Positions 30,389 to 39,382 of a stretch of 64,000 bases of DNA are shown in pieces; within the stretch, counting starts at the first letter, position 1, and every line of letters begins with the position of its first letter. This DNA is from Saprospirales bacterium (GTDB lineage Bacteria; Bacteroidota; Bacteroidia; Chitinophagales; Saprospiraceae): NCBI GenBank assembly GCA_016711045.1, contig JADJTT010000008.1:372001-436000 (forward strand). The letters are read 5' to 3'. The notes under the pieces are model-generated. The model did no database searches. It saw only the letters and a list, made by a program, of their open reading frames with translations, and was not told the origin of the DNA. The position numbers were made by a program, and so were the translations under genes.

Positions 30389-31528
30389 ATGCGCACCCAT
30401 CTGCTCCTCCTTACCCTGGTTCTGTTCCTCCATTCGGCTCAAAACCTTTCGGCGCAATCCTGTACGCCGATCAACCCGTTCCCTCCGGGCGAGATTATCC
30501 TGCCGGTACCATATTTAGATACGGAGCCTGGATCCGGTATCCAGGATACGGCTTTTGTCGGGGTGGCTTTCGAAACGGCTTTTTATATACAGTGCCCTTC
30601 CTCGTTTACGTTCAACGGGATAACCTTACCGCTGAGCAACATCACAATGGCTACCACCGGGGCAATTAGCACCTTGCCGGTTGGCTTGACTTATGCCTGC
30701 AATCCACCGAATTGCATCTTTAATCCCAATAATCCCAGCTGCATCAGCATATACGGAACGGCTACCCCTCCGGGTGCCGGTGTCTACGATTTGTTGCTGT
30801 CAGTGACGGCGATGACACCATTTGGGCCCGTTCCCCTTCAGGTTCCAGGTACCCTGGTAGACGGAAATTACTATTTGCATGTAAAAGACTGCCCAGTCTA
30901 CGATATGCAGGAAACTGCCGCTGTCTGCGCGGGCGAGAGCTATACTTTCCCGGATGGTACTACCGCGGAGATTTTCACCAACACGTCCTATACCAGCACG
31001 CTCACCGCCGCCAGTGGCTGCGACAGCCTTATCACTACCGCTGTGGAGGTGATTGCGGTGGAAACGGCCGTTTCTCAAGACGGCAACACCCTCACCGCCA
31101 ACGCTTCCAATAGCTCCTTCCAATGGATCGATTGCGCCGATAACCAGGCCATCGCCAACGAAACCAATGCCTCTTTCACTCCCGCCGTATCGGGCAACTA
31201 TGCGGTGATCGTCACTTCAGGCAATTGCCAGGATACCTCTGCATGCTTCAACGTGGTGATCAACGGGGTGTCTCAACTCCATTTAGCTCCCCAAATGCGA
31301 ATCTCCCCCAACCCTGCCGGCAATGCAATCCAGGTGGTATTGTCCCATCTCGACGCCCCCGCTATGCTCTCCATTCGCGATACCAAAGGGCAGGAAGTGC
31401 TGTCAAAAATGATCCCCGCCGCTCCATCCTGCACGGTGGATATTTCTACCCTGTCCCCCGGTATGTTTTTTCTGATCCTCCAAACAAATGACACCGTTTC
31501 TATCCTGAAATTCCTTAAATACCAATAA
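30389..31528 (+). CDS. Secreted protein with type A T9SS sorting domain
   Basis: This 379-residue protein has a signal peptide (MRTHLLLLTLVLFLHSAQNLSAQ). A beta-rich domain with paired cysteines covers about 24-180. An Ig-like segment follows (SFQWIDCADNQAI, SGNYAVIVTSGNCQDTS). The C-terminal ~75-residue sorting domain contains ISPNPAGNAIQ, DTKGQEV and a LKFLKYQ end. It should be secreted through T9SS. No enzymatic motif is visible. A cysteine-rich AAVCAGESYTFPDGTT block is common in Saprospira-type secreted proteins, based on memory. The function is unknown. Confidence 0.82.
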   Translation: MRTHLLLLTLVLFLHSAQNLSAQSCTPINPFPPGEIILPVPYLDTEPGSGIQDTAFVGVAFETAFYIQCPSSFTFNGITLPLSNITMATTGAISTLPVGLTYACNPPNCIFNPNNPSCISIYGTATPPGAGVYDLLLSVTAMTPFGPVPLQVPGTLVDGNYYLHVKDCPVYDMQETAAVCAGESYTFPDGTTAEIFTNTSYTSTLTAASGCDSLITTAVEVIAVETAVSQDGNTLTANASNSSFQWIDCADNQAIANETNASFTPAVSGNYAVIVTSGNCQDTSACFNVVINGVSQLHLAPQMRISPNPAGNAIQVVLSHLDAPAMLSIRDTKGQEVLSKMIPAAPSCTVDISTLSPGMFFLILQTNDTVSILKFLKYQ

Positions 31529-31650
31529 CCGCCCCCCCTAACCAACCCAACCCCCCGATTTCCCTACCGTTCCGTCAAATAACCGGAATGCGTTATTCGT
31601 TAACCCTCTGATTTATATATCTTGCCCCCCTAACCGTCCAAAAACCGTCT

Positions 31651-34600
31651 ATGCGGCTGGGAATCTTCTTCTTACTGGTCTCTTCGCTGTTGGCTACTTC
31701 CGTAGTGGCCCAACCCTTTTTTCCCGTTAAAATGAATAAGAAATGGGGCCTCATCAATGCCGAAGGCAAGTTGGTGCTCCAACCGGTCTATGACGCGATC
31801 GGGGAGTTCAAAACGTTCGGCTATGCGGTGATGCAGCGCGAAGGCAAAGTAGGCCTGCTGGGTCGCGATGGACAAGAGATACTCGCACCCGCTTTTCAGG
31901 ACCTCAAGGTGCTTTCCCCCGAACTCATGGCCGTGCTGCAAGACGATCAATGGATGATCATCAACCTGCAGCGACGGGTGGTGTTGCCTTCGGGCTACGA
32001 CCGCGTGGTGGTCCTCACCAGCGAATTTCTCAGCTATCAGGAAAACGGGCAGTGGGGCGTGGTGAGCAGGCAAGGGCAAAAGGTCGTGGAGTGCCGCTAC
32101 GATGCCGTGCAATTTCAGTCCGACGGCTACTTCCTCACGCGCAAGGACGATAATTTCGGTGTGCTGACCTGGGAAGGGGAGGAGGTGCTGCCGCCCAATT
32201 ACGACGATATCCAGATCGAAGAGCCGGGATTGATCTTTTTTAAAAAACAAAACCGCTGGGGTATGGCCGACTGCCATTCGGGCATCCGCATCCCGGCGGC
32301 GTATGACCATATCGATGTGGTGGGCGATCAGTTCATTCGCCTCCTCAAAAACGGCAAGCTGGCGATCTACTCGCTCTCCTGCGAACGCATGATCTCGGAA
32401 GGGGAATACGACGACGGCTACCTGTTTTCCGATGATGCTATCCTGGTGAAACGCAATCGCCTGCTGGGATTGCTCGATGCCTGCGGCAAACCGGTGCTGC
32501 CCGTTCGCTTTTTCGAGATCCATCCCTTCGGCGCCGAGCTGTTTCGCGTTAATTTTCAGGGCAAATGGGGTATCGTTGACGGCGAAGGTGCCGTGGTGCT
32601 GCCGCTGGAATACGATTACCTGGCGCCCCTGAAAGCACACTTGAGCCTCGTGCGGAAAGACGGCAAAAACGGAGTGGTCAATGGCGCCGGTCAACTGATC
32701 GTGCCGGTACGCTTCGACGAGCTTATTTTCGAGAAGACACAGATCAAAGCCAATCAGGGCAATTCCCTTACCTTATATGGCCTCAATGCCGATGGAAGCC
32801 TGACCGACCACCAGCGCTTCAACGAACATATTACGATCTCGGTAGGAAAAAACACGACCGGTCCAGGGCATGCCTCCTTTCGCGAATCGCCTTATGTGCT
32901 CGACAATTTCGAATGGTTCTATGCGCCTCATGTCGATAAATGGGGCCTGCGCCGCCTGGAAGACGGCTCTCAGCAGATCGAACCGCTGTTTGATATCGTG
33001 CGGGTCTTCCCGAAATGGGGCTTCTCCCTGGTGGGTATTGGCTCGCAAATGCCGATGGACCTGGAACGAACCACCTATCGCTTCGAACATCTCTATGGCC
33101 TGGTCAACAACACCGAAGGTCTCCTGGTGACTGACATGGCGCTTTGGGATGTGCGCATCAGCGACCTGGAAAAAGGCTTCCCCGCCGCCCGCTGCGTGCT
33201 GTCGAACGGCCGCCACGGACTGCTCACCCCTACGGGTAAGTTCCGTTGCCGCGACTATGCCTATATCGGTGAATTTTCCGACGGACGCGCCCGGGCCAGT
33301 ATCAAAGGCAGGCTGTCGGGCACGCTCAGCGATGATAAACTCCACCTGGGCAAGGTCTCCGACTACCTCAACGACCTCCTTACCCCCAACTCCATGCTCG
33401 ATTTCACGCAATACGACCTTGAGTTTGAACGCGAAGCGCACCTCATCTGTGAGGACTGCGAATGGGGCTACATCGATACCAGTGGCGCCATGGTGGTGCC
33501 CGCCATGTATTCCTTCGCCCGCGATTTCGTCAACGAGGTGGGTATTGTGCAAGTGGAGGATAAATGGGGCATGCTCGGCCTGCAGGGTGAAACGCTCATC
33601 CCCTGCCGCTACGATGCAGTCGAGTTTCTCGAAAATACCGAAAACCAGATCGTACGCATATACAAGCGGGAAGAAAAATACGGCCTGATCGACTCTCTCG
33701 GTCAACTGGCGCTCCAACTGGCTTTCGATGAGGTGGGCTCCTTCCGGGAAGGGCTCCTGGCTGTCAAGCAGGACGGTCTCTGGGGCTATGTCGACCGCTT
33801 CGGCACGGAGGTGGTGCCTTGCACCTTCCGGGCGGTAGAGAATTTCAGTGAGGGGAAAGCCGCGGTAAAAATGGGCCGCCAATGGGGATTCATCAACCCG
33901 GCAGGGAAGGTGGAGATCGATTTCCAGTACATTCGCGTGGGCAATTTCTGCAATGGGTTGGCCTGGTTTTTTGACGGCAGCAAATACGGGTTTATCGATG
34001 AAAAAGGCCGGGTAGCTATCCAACCCCAATTTGAAGGAGCTTATGATTTCGAAGGCCCCTTGGCCCGCGTCATCAAAGACAACAAATACGGCCTGATCGA
34101 TCGCGCCGGGCGCTATATCCTCAAACCCAAGTATTCTATCATTCACGAATTTGACGATAACGGTCTGGCGAAAGCCGGCTTCGGCAACGAGCATATTTCC
34201 TACGGCCTGCTTAATCAAAAAGGCGAGCTGATCACCCACCAGCCCTTTATCGAGATCCGGCCCTTCAGCGAGGGACTGGCCGTGGTGAAGACCAAAAACG
34301 GGTATGGGTTTATCGACCCCAGCGGCGCCATGGTCATCCCCGACCGCTTCATTAAGGTGTCCAACTTTTCAAACAACCGGGCAGCCGTGCAGGAAAACGG
34401 GCACTGTGGGTATATCGGTCCCGATGGCAACCTTCGCATCGACATGGCTTTCACGCGGTGCAGCGATTTTGAGGAGGGGAAAGCAGTGGTCTACCAGGGC
34501 TATCGCAAGGCCGGCCTCATCGATTCAAGCGGGCATTTCATCATCCTGCCCGCACTCGACAACCTCGCCCAGTTTAGCGAAGGCCGGGGGCTGATTCGAG

Positions 34601-34968
34601 ACGATCGATACCGCTTTTTCTACATCACAGAAAAAATGGACGCGGGAAGCGATACCTACGAAGATGCCCGGGCCTACCAGCATGGCATCGCCGTGGTACA
34701 GGCCAACGGCCATTGGGGCGTCATCAACCAGAACGGCGTGGAGATCATCCCTCCCAAATACGACCGTATCGAACATTTTGAGAACGGCTATGCCAAGGTC
34801 CGCATCAAAGGTTTCTCAGGGTTAAGTAATTTGAAAGGCGAATTGATCGTACAACCGGATTATGAGTATATTAGCTACGCCGGACAAGGCCTCTTCCGCG
34901 TAGAACAAGGGGAGAAAATCGGCTATTTCGATTTGTCGGGGAAATGGGTATGGGGCCTCCGCGAGTAG
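31651..34968 (+). CDS. Secreted WG-repeat protein
   Basis: This 1,105-residue protein has a signal peptide (about 1-21, ending VVAQ). It then has some 20 WG repeats of about 40-50 residues, each with a core such as KWGLINAEGKLVLQPVYDAI or YGFIDPSGAMVIPDRF. The central part (about 390-600) is less regular and may hold a distinct domain. WG repeats form beta-propeller-like or solenoid surfaces; their binding partners are generally unknown. The TAG stop codon overlaps the first of two REP-variant palindromes. A response regulator gene follows 60 bp later, so the protein may belong to a signalling locus, though this is only proximity. Confidence 0.88.
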   Translation: MRLGIFFLLVSSLLATSVVAQPFFPVKMNKKWGLINAEGKLVLQPVYDAIGEFKTFGYAVMQREGKVGLLGRDGQEILAPAFQDLKVLSPELMAVLQDDQWMIINLQRRVVLPSGYDRVVVLTSEFLSYQENGQWGVVSRQGQKVVECRYDAVQFQSDGYFLTRKDDNFGVLTWEGEEVLPPNYDDIQIEEPGLIFFKKQNRWGMADCHSGIRIPAAYDHIDVVGDQFIRLLKNGKLAIYSLSCERMISEGEYDDGYLFSDDAILVKRNRLLGLLDACGKPVLPVRFFEIHPFGAELFRVNFQGKWGIVDGEGAVVLPLEYDYLAPLKAHLSLVRKDGKNGVVNGAGQLIVPVRFDELIFEKTQIKANQGNSLTLYGLNADGSLTDHQRFNEHITISVGKNTTGPGHASFRESPYVLDNFEWFYAPHVDKWGLRRLEDGSQQIEPLFDIVRVFPKWGFSLVGIGSQMPMDLERTTYRFEHLYGLVNNTEGLLVTDMALWDVRISDLEKGFPAARCVLSNGRHGLLTPTGKFRCRDYAYIGEFSDGRARASIKGRLSGTLSDDKLHLGKVSDYLNDLLTPNSMLDFTQYDLEFEREAHLICEDCEWGYIDTSGAMVVPAMYSFARDFVNEVGIVQVEDKWGMLGLQGETLIPCRYDAVEFLENTENQIVRIYKREEKYGLIDSLGQLALQLAFDEVGSFREGLLAVKQDGLWGYVDRFGTEVVPCTFRAVENFSEGKAAVKMGRQWGFINPAGKVEIDFQYIRVGNFCNGLAWFFDGSKYGFIDEKGRVAIQPQFEGAYDFEGPLARVIKDNKYGLIDRAGRYILKPKYSIIHEFDDNGLAKAGFGNEHISYGLLNQKGELITHQPFIEIRPFSEGLAVVKTKNGYGFIDPSGAMVIPDRFIKVSNFSNNRAAVQENGHCGYIGPDGNLRIDMAFTRCSDFEEGKAVVYQGYRKAGLIDSSGHFIILPALDNLAQFSEGRGLIRDDRYRFFYITEKMDAGSDTYEDARAYQHGIAVVQANGHWGVINQNGVEIIPPKYDRIEHFENGYAKVRIKGFSGLSNLKGELIVQPDYEYISYAGQGLFRVEQGEKIGYFDLSGKWVWGLRE

Positions 34969-35015
34969 ACGCCATACCTGGCGTCTCCCCCGTACAGACG
35001 CCATACGTGGCGTCT
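34967..35015. repeat. REP-variant palindrome pair
   Basis: Two perfect 8-bp-stem hairpins occur: AGACGCCA-TACC-TGGCGTCT (34,967-34,986) and AGACGCCA-TACG-TGGCGTCT (34,996-35,015), 9 bp apart. The stem is the start of the REP-like core, but here each palindrome is complete within 20 bp rather than formed by two units. The first uses the last two bases of the WG-gene stop codon. The second ends 13 bp before the next start codon. Confidence 0.85.
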
Positions 35016-35028
35016 AAAAAACATAACC

Positions 35029-36372
35029 ATGCAAAACCCACGCATCCTAATCATCGACGACGAAAAAGACATCCGGGGACTACTGGAGCGGATCTTCAAG
35101 CTGGAGGGATATGAGGTATTTCAGGCGGAGACAGGCGCCAGGGGCTTAAAACTGCTCGAAAAAGAAGAAGTGCATACCGTGATCTGCGATGTCAAACTAC
35201 CCGATGCGAATGGGGTGGAGTTGCTCCCGAAGATCAAGGCCCTGCAACCGCTTGCGGAGGTGATCCTGCTTACCGCTTACGGCACCATCCCCGATGGAGT
35301 GCTGGCCATTAAAGGGGGGGCGTTCGACTATATCACCAAAGGTGACGACAACAACAAGATCATACCGCTGGTCAATCGCGCCACGGAAAAGGCACAATTG
35401 CAATACAAGGTGCGGGAACTGGAAGCGAAAGTCGGCGGACGTTACACCTTTGAAGCGATCGTCGGCAAGTCGCCCCAATTCCTCCGCGCTATCGAGATGG
35501 CCCGAAGGGTAGCGCCCACCGATGCCACTGTCCTGCTCCGCGGGGAGACAGGAACGGGGAAGGAGGTCTTCGCACAGTCTATCCACTACGAAAGTCCCCG
35601 CAAAAACCAGCATTTTGTGGCGGTCAACTGCAGCGCCCTGGGTAAGGAACTCCTGGAAAGCGAAATGTTCGGCTACAAAGCCGGCGCTTTTACCGGGGCT
35701 AATAAAGACAAGATTGGACTTTTCGAGGAGGCCGACAAAGGCACTATCTTCCTCGACGAGATCGGCGAGATGGACCTCACCCTGCAGGCTAAACTCCTGC
35801 GCGTGCTCGAAACGAGTACCTTCATTAAAGTGGGGGAGACCAGGGAAACTCAGGTCGATGTGCGCATCATCGCCGCTACCAACCGCGACCTGCAAAAGGA
35901 AAGCGAGCAGGGTCGCTTCCGCCTCGACCTCTATTATCGACTTTCTGTCTTTCAGCTTCACCTCCCCAGTTTGCAGGAGCGCCGGGAAGATATCCCCATG
36001 TTGGCCCTCCATTTTATCCAGACCGCTACTTCCCGCATGAACCGCAAACCCATGGAGTTGTCGCCCGCTTTTGAAAAAGCCCTCGTGCAACACCACTGGA
36101 AAGGCAATATCCGCGAGCTCAAAAATATCATCGAACGGGCTGTCATCCTCACCGATGACGCTATCCTTCAGCCTGACGTCCTCCCCTTTGACTTCCTGCA
36201 AGACGAACCGCCTCCCGGTGACACCCCCCTCAGCCTCAATGCCGTCGAGGAACGCCACATCCGCAAGATCCTTGCCCACACCCAGGGCAATAAGACCCGA
36301 ACCGCCGAGATCCTCGGCATCGGCCTCACTACCCTCTATCGCAAGATGGAAGAATATGGGATTGAGAAGTGA
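35029..36372 (+). CDS. Sigma-54-dependent response regulator (NtrC/AtoC type)
   Basis: This 447-residue protein has three domains. The receiver domain (1-120) has the acidic pocket D11-D12 and phospho-acceptor D54 (VICDVKLPDA). The AAA+ domain (about 145-385) has Walker A GETGTGKE (about 172-179), the sigma-54 contact loop GAFTGA (about 219-224) and the DEIGEMDL segment. A C-terminal Fis-type helix-turn-helix follows (TRTAEILGIGLTTLYRKMEEYG). It activates sigma-54 promoters after phosphorylation. The sensor kinase gene at 37,503 on the same strand is a possible partner, with an ECF sigma gene in between. Confidence 0.93.
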   Translation: MQNPRILIIDDEKDIRGLLERIFKLEGYEVFQAETGARGLKLLEKEEVHTVICDVKLPDANGVELLPKIKALQPLAEVILLTAYGTIPDGVLAIKGGAFDYITKGDDNNKIIPLVNRATEKAQLQYKVRELEAKVGGRYTFEAIVGKSPQFLRAIEMARRVAPTDATVLLRGETGTGKEVFAQSIHYESPRKNQHFVAVNCSALGKELLESEMFGYKAGAFTGANKDKIGLFEEADKGTIFLDEIGEMDLTLQAKLLRVLETSTFIKVGETRETQVDVRIIAATNRDLQKESEQGRFRLDLYYRLSVFQLHLPSLQERREDIPMLALHFIQTATSRMNRKPMELSPAFEKALVQHHWKGNIRELKNIIERAVILTDDAILQPDVLPFDFLQDEPPPGDTPLSLNAVEERHIRKILAHTQGNKTRTAEILGIGLTTLYRKMEEYGIEK

Positions 36373-36375
36373 AGA

Positions 36376-36511
36376 CCCGCCTATCGGCGGGTGAAGAGCA
36401 CCACGCTGTCGCGTGGTGGTGAGGAGCATCGACTTCGTCGATGGCGAAGAGCAGATTTCACTTCACCATTTCGCGATAGCGAAATGTACTTCACCACCGT
36501 CGAAGACGGTG
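36376..36511. repeat. Array of five different short hairpins joined by GTGAAGAGC connectors (gap 36,373-36,855)
   Basis: Hairpins with 6-8-bp stems and 3-4-nt loops occur at 36,376-36,391, 36,399-36,418, 36,427-36,443, 36,468-36,485 and 36,495-36,511. The stems are CCCGCC, CACCACGC, CATCGAC, ATTTCGC and CACCGTC. Connectors on the left read GTGAAGAGC or similar, and on the right GCTCTTCACC, so the array is itself roughly an inverted repeat. The rest of the 483-bp gap holds an ACTGCCT heptamer stretch (36,648-36,670) and presumably the promoter of the ECF sigma gene. No convincing gene is present there. Confidence 0.7.
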
Positions 36512-36855
36512 CTCTTCACCCACCGATAGCCGGCTCTTCACCCCATTTTGAAAAACCACCCTTCCAAAATGAAAGGGTCCCCCCTTCCTTCAAAATACCC
36601 TCGAATTTTATTCCAACGCCTAAGTGCTTGATAATCTGTTAATTGCATACTGCCTACTGCAATCTGCTAACTCTCGGTACGCTTTTGGCATACCTTCTAT
36701 CAAAGCACGCATACTATGGAGATACTGATTTTTTTTATAAGCCTTTGGGTTGTGTTTGTGCTGCTGACCGTGTGGAATACCTGGCAGGAGAAAATACACC
36801 ACTAAACAAAACCACACTCAGAAACCAATTTAAATCACCCGAAAAAAACAGTCTC

Positions 36856-37374
36856 ATGGGTACCGTTGAATTTAGCTCCCAATTCCGATCGCTGGAAAAC
36901 AAATTACTGCCGGCTGCATACCGGTTGACCAACAATTACGAAGATGCGCGTGACCTGATCCAGGAAACGGCGCTCCGGGCCTACAACAACAAGGAAAAGT
37001 TTGAAATGGGCACCAATTTTCACGCCTGGGTGGTTACGATCATGCGCAACACGTTTATCAACATCTACCGCAAGAAGAAAAATCGGGCCACGGTCTGTGA
37101 ACCCACCGGGAGTTATGTATTCGAAAACGAATCGAATTTCGAGGAAAACCAGGCCTACTCCAATATCATGATGAATGAGCTTCAAGCCATCATCTGCCAA
37201 CTGAGCGATACCTACAGCATCCCCTTCACGATGTTTTACGAAGGGTATAAATATGAAGAGATTGCGGAGCATTTGGGTTTGCCGATAGGCACAGTCAAAA
37301 GCCGCATATTCTTTGCCCGCCAATTTTTAAAAGACGCTATCCAACATCGATATCCCAAAAACCTAGTTGCCTGA
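36856..37374 (+). CDS. ECF-type RNA polymerase sigma factor
   Basis: This 172-residue protein has region 2 (LLPAAYRLTNNYEDARDLIQETALRAY, then FHAWVVTIMRNTFINIYRK) and region 4 (PFTMFYEGYKYEEIAEHLGLPIGTVKSRIFFARQFLKDAI). It lacks regions 1 and 3, as in the extracytoplasmic-function class. It would redirect RNA polymerase to a specific regulon. No anti-sigma gene is adjacent. The open frame extends to 36,643, but the ATG at 36,856 gives the normal N-terminus and the extension contains heptamer repeats. A strong terminator follows. Confidence 0.92.
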   Translation: MGTVEFSSQFRSLENKLLPAAYRLTNNYEDARDLIQETALRAYNNKEKFEMGTNFHAWVVTIMRNTFINIYRKKKNRATVCEPTGSYVFENESNFEENQAYSNIMMNELQAIICQLSDTYSIPFTMFYEGYKYEEIAEHLGLPIGTVKSRIFFARQFLKDAIQHRYPKNLVA

Positions 37375-37399
37375 GTATTAAACTAGGAAACGCTCCGGG

Positions 37400-37430
37400 C
37401 CGGCCCTGAAATATGGGCCGGTTTTTTTTT
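37400..37430 (+). terminator. Rho-independent terminator after the ECF sigma gene
   Basis: A 7-bp GC stem, CCGGCCC/GGGCCGG, with loop TGAAATAT is followed by nine or more T. It is a classical intrinsic terminator 25 bp after the stop codon. Confidence 0.85.
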
Positions 37431-37502
37431 ATATTGTGAAGGGTGAGGTGTGAAGAGTGAAGATTTTTTACCAAAACCTGTTAAAACCCTGCAACTCCAT
37501 AA

Positions 37503-39332
37503 ATGAACTGGCCCTTCTCCCACGTAACCTTTAAAGCCAAGATCCGGCTGATGTTGCTCGTGTTGTTCTCCATCATGACGATACTGGGCATCCTGGGAGC
37601 TTATTTTCTCGACCGTATCTCCGACAATTCGGTCGAAATGATGAACACCAACCTGCGCACCCTCAACTATACGCAGGAAATGTGGCTGGCGCTCAACAAA
37701 TCCATCTTCATCCTCTCCAACGAGGACCTCAGCTCCAAAGAAAGCCGGTTGGATCTTCGACGGGCATTCGACAGCTTCGAGCGTCAGCTCAATATGCAGG
37801 CGGATATCATTACCGGCGAACGCGAACAGGCCTTGTGGGAAACCCTCCGCAATGATTTTGAAAAATTTCGAGCCAATATCAACCAACTCGAAGCCAATGG
37901 GCAATTACCCATCGAAGAGCTGATTAAATCGTCATTCAATATTCAACAAATACTCGAACAAGTCTATCAGGTAAATAAAGACAGCATCCGGCAAAAGAAC
38001 GACCGGGTTTACCGGCAGGCCAACGGGGTTACGCTTGCGATCATCCTGTTTGGCTTTTTCTTTTTCATCTTCGCCGTAGTGGCCGTCTTTTTCTTCCCCA
38101 ACTCCCTCGCCCGGCCCATTCAGGAACTGAACGTAGGGATACGCCAGATCGCCCGAAAGAACTACAACCAACGCCTGGAGGTTAAAACCCAGGACGAATT
38201 TGGGGAAGTAGCTGAATCGTTTAATACCATGGCCGAAAAACTGGCCGAATACGACAACCTCAATATTTCAAAACTACTTACGGAAAAACGGCGCATCGAG
38301 ACCATCATCGGTCAAATGAACGAGCCTATCATCGGCCTCGACCGCAAAAACGTCATCCTTTTCGCCAACCGAAAAGCCCTGGAACTGATCGGCATGCAGG
38401 AACAAGACGTGGTGGGCCGCTCTGCCGCAGCCGTAGCGCGCGAAAATGAATACCTGAAGGAAATGGTAAAGGAATTATTGGAAAACGGCGTACCGGTGGC
38501 CAGAAGCTACCCCTCCTTCAGCCTGATCCAGCATGGGAAAACGTATTATTTTGAAAAAGACGTGCTGAATGTCTCCGAAAACGATCAACTCATGGGCGAC
38601 GGTTCGGTGATCATCCTGAAAAATATCACCGAATTCAGAGAGCAGGATATGGCCAAGACCAACTTCATGGCCACCCTTTCGCACGAGCTTAAAACGCCTA
38701 TCTCTGCGATCGATATGAGCCTTGCCCTGATGCTGGACAACCGCATCGGCGAGCTGAATGACGACCAGAAGGAACTGGCCCAAACCATCAACGACAACTC
38801 GCAGCGGTTGCTCCGAATGGTCAACGAGATCCTCGATCTGTCCAAGATCGAAACAGGGATCATGGAATTGTCGATGGAATATGCCACCGCGGAAGAGCTC
38901 ATCGACCGGGCTATGGACAATACACGGGTCTTTCTCAGTGAAAAAGACATCCAGGTCGACAAAGTCCTGGAAACCAGGCTGCCGGAACTGCACCTCGATG
39001 TACAGAAAACCACAGCCGTTCTGACCAATTTCCTCACCAATGCGATCCGGTATTCACCCGGGCAAGGACATATTCGCATCGCCGTGCACTGCACCCGCGA
39101 TACGGTCGAGTTTTCCGTTGCCGATGAAGGCCCCGGTATCCCCGAAGAAGAACAGGAAAAAATATTCCAACGCTACAGCCGCTCTAAAAACGACCGCACC
39201 AAAGGCACAGGCCTCGGCCTGGCCATCTCCAAGGAATTTGTGGAAAAACAAGGTGGAAGGATCTGGGTGAAAAGCAAGATGGGGGAGGGAAGTACGTTCG
39301 GCTTTGTATTGCCTTTAGTGACTAGTGACTAG
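37503..39332 (+). CDS. Membrane sensor histidine kinase (HAMP-PAS-HisKA-HATPase)
   Basis: This 609-residue protein has a first membrane segment at about 14-36 and a periplasmic helical sensor at about 37-175. The second membrane segment is at about 178-202. HAMP covers about 203-258 (RPIQELNVGIRQIA, EFGEVAESFNTMAEKL), and a PAS domain covers about 265-375. HisKA has the phosphorylated H394 in TLSHELKTPISA. The ATPase domain has NFLTNAIRYSP, DEGPGIP and GTGLGLAISKEFVEKQGG. The last residues (VTSD) and the TAG stop are encoded by an AGTGACT heptamer array. The nearest response regulator gene is the sigma-54 activator at 35,029. Upstream is a GTGAAGG-type repeat stretch (37,436-37,466). Confidence 0.93.
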   Translation: MNWPFSHVTFKAKIRLMLLVLFSIMTILGILGAYFLDRISDNSVEMMNTNLRTLNYTQEMWLALNKSIFILSNEDLSSKESRLDLRRAFDSFERQLNMQADIITGEREQALWETLRNDFEKFRANINQLEANGQLPIEELIKSSFNIQQILEQVYQVNKDSIRQKNDRVYRQANGVTLAIILFGFFFFIFAVVAVFFFPNSLARPIQELNVGIRQIARKNYNQRLEVKTQDEFGEVAESFNTMAEKLAEYDNLNISKLLTEKRRIETIIGQMNEPIIGLDRKNVILFANRKALELIGMQEQDVVGRSAAAVARENEYLKEMVKELLENGVPVARSYPSFSLIQHGKTYYFEKDVLNVSENDQLMGDGSVIILKNITEFREQDMAKTNFMATLSHELKTPISAIDMSLALMLDNRIGELNDDQKELAQTINDNSQRLLRMVNEILDLSKIETGIMELSMEYATAEELIDRAMDNTRVFLSEKDIQVDKVLETRLPELHLDVQKTTAVLTNFLTNAIRYSPGQGHIRIAVHCTRDTVEFSVADEGPGIPEEEQEKIFQRYSRSKNDRTKGTGLGLAISKEFVEKQGGRIWVKSKMGEGSTFGFVLPLVTSD

Positions 39333-39382
39333 TGACCAGTCACCAGTCACCAGTCACCAGTCACCCCCGATAGCTATCGGGG
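39317..39382. repeat. Heptamer array (AGTGACT/AGTCACC) with terminal 18-bp palindrome
   Basis: Seven uninterrupted 7-bp units occur at 39,317-39,365: AGTGACT twice, AGTGACC, then AGTCACC four times. A perfect palindrome CCCCGATAGCTATCGGGG follows (39,365-39,382). The array overlaps the 3' end of the kinase gene, including its stop. The palindrome abuts the stop codon of the convergent lipoprotein gene at 39,383. It probably serves as a terminator for both genes. Confidence 0.88.

Noticed and set aside
32773..34239. Antisense open frame of 488 codons opposite the WG-repeat gene
   Set aside because: The plus strand gives clear repeated WG motifs and a signal peptide. The antisense frame is a composition shadow.
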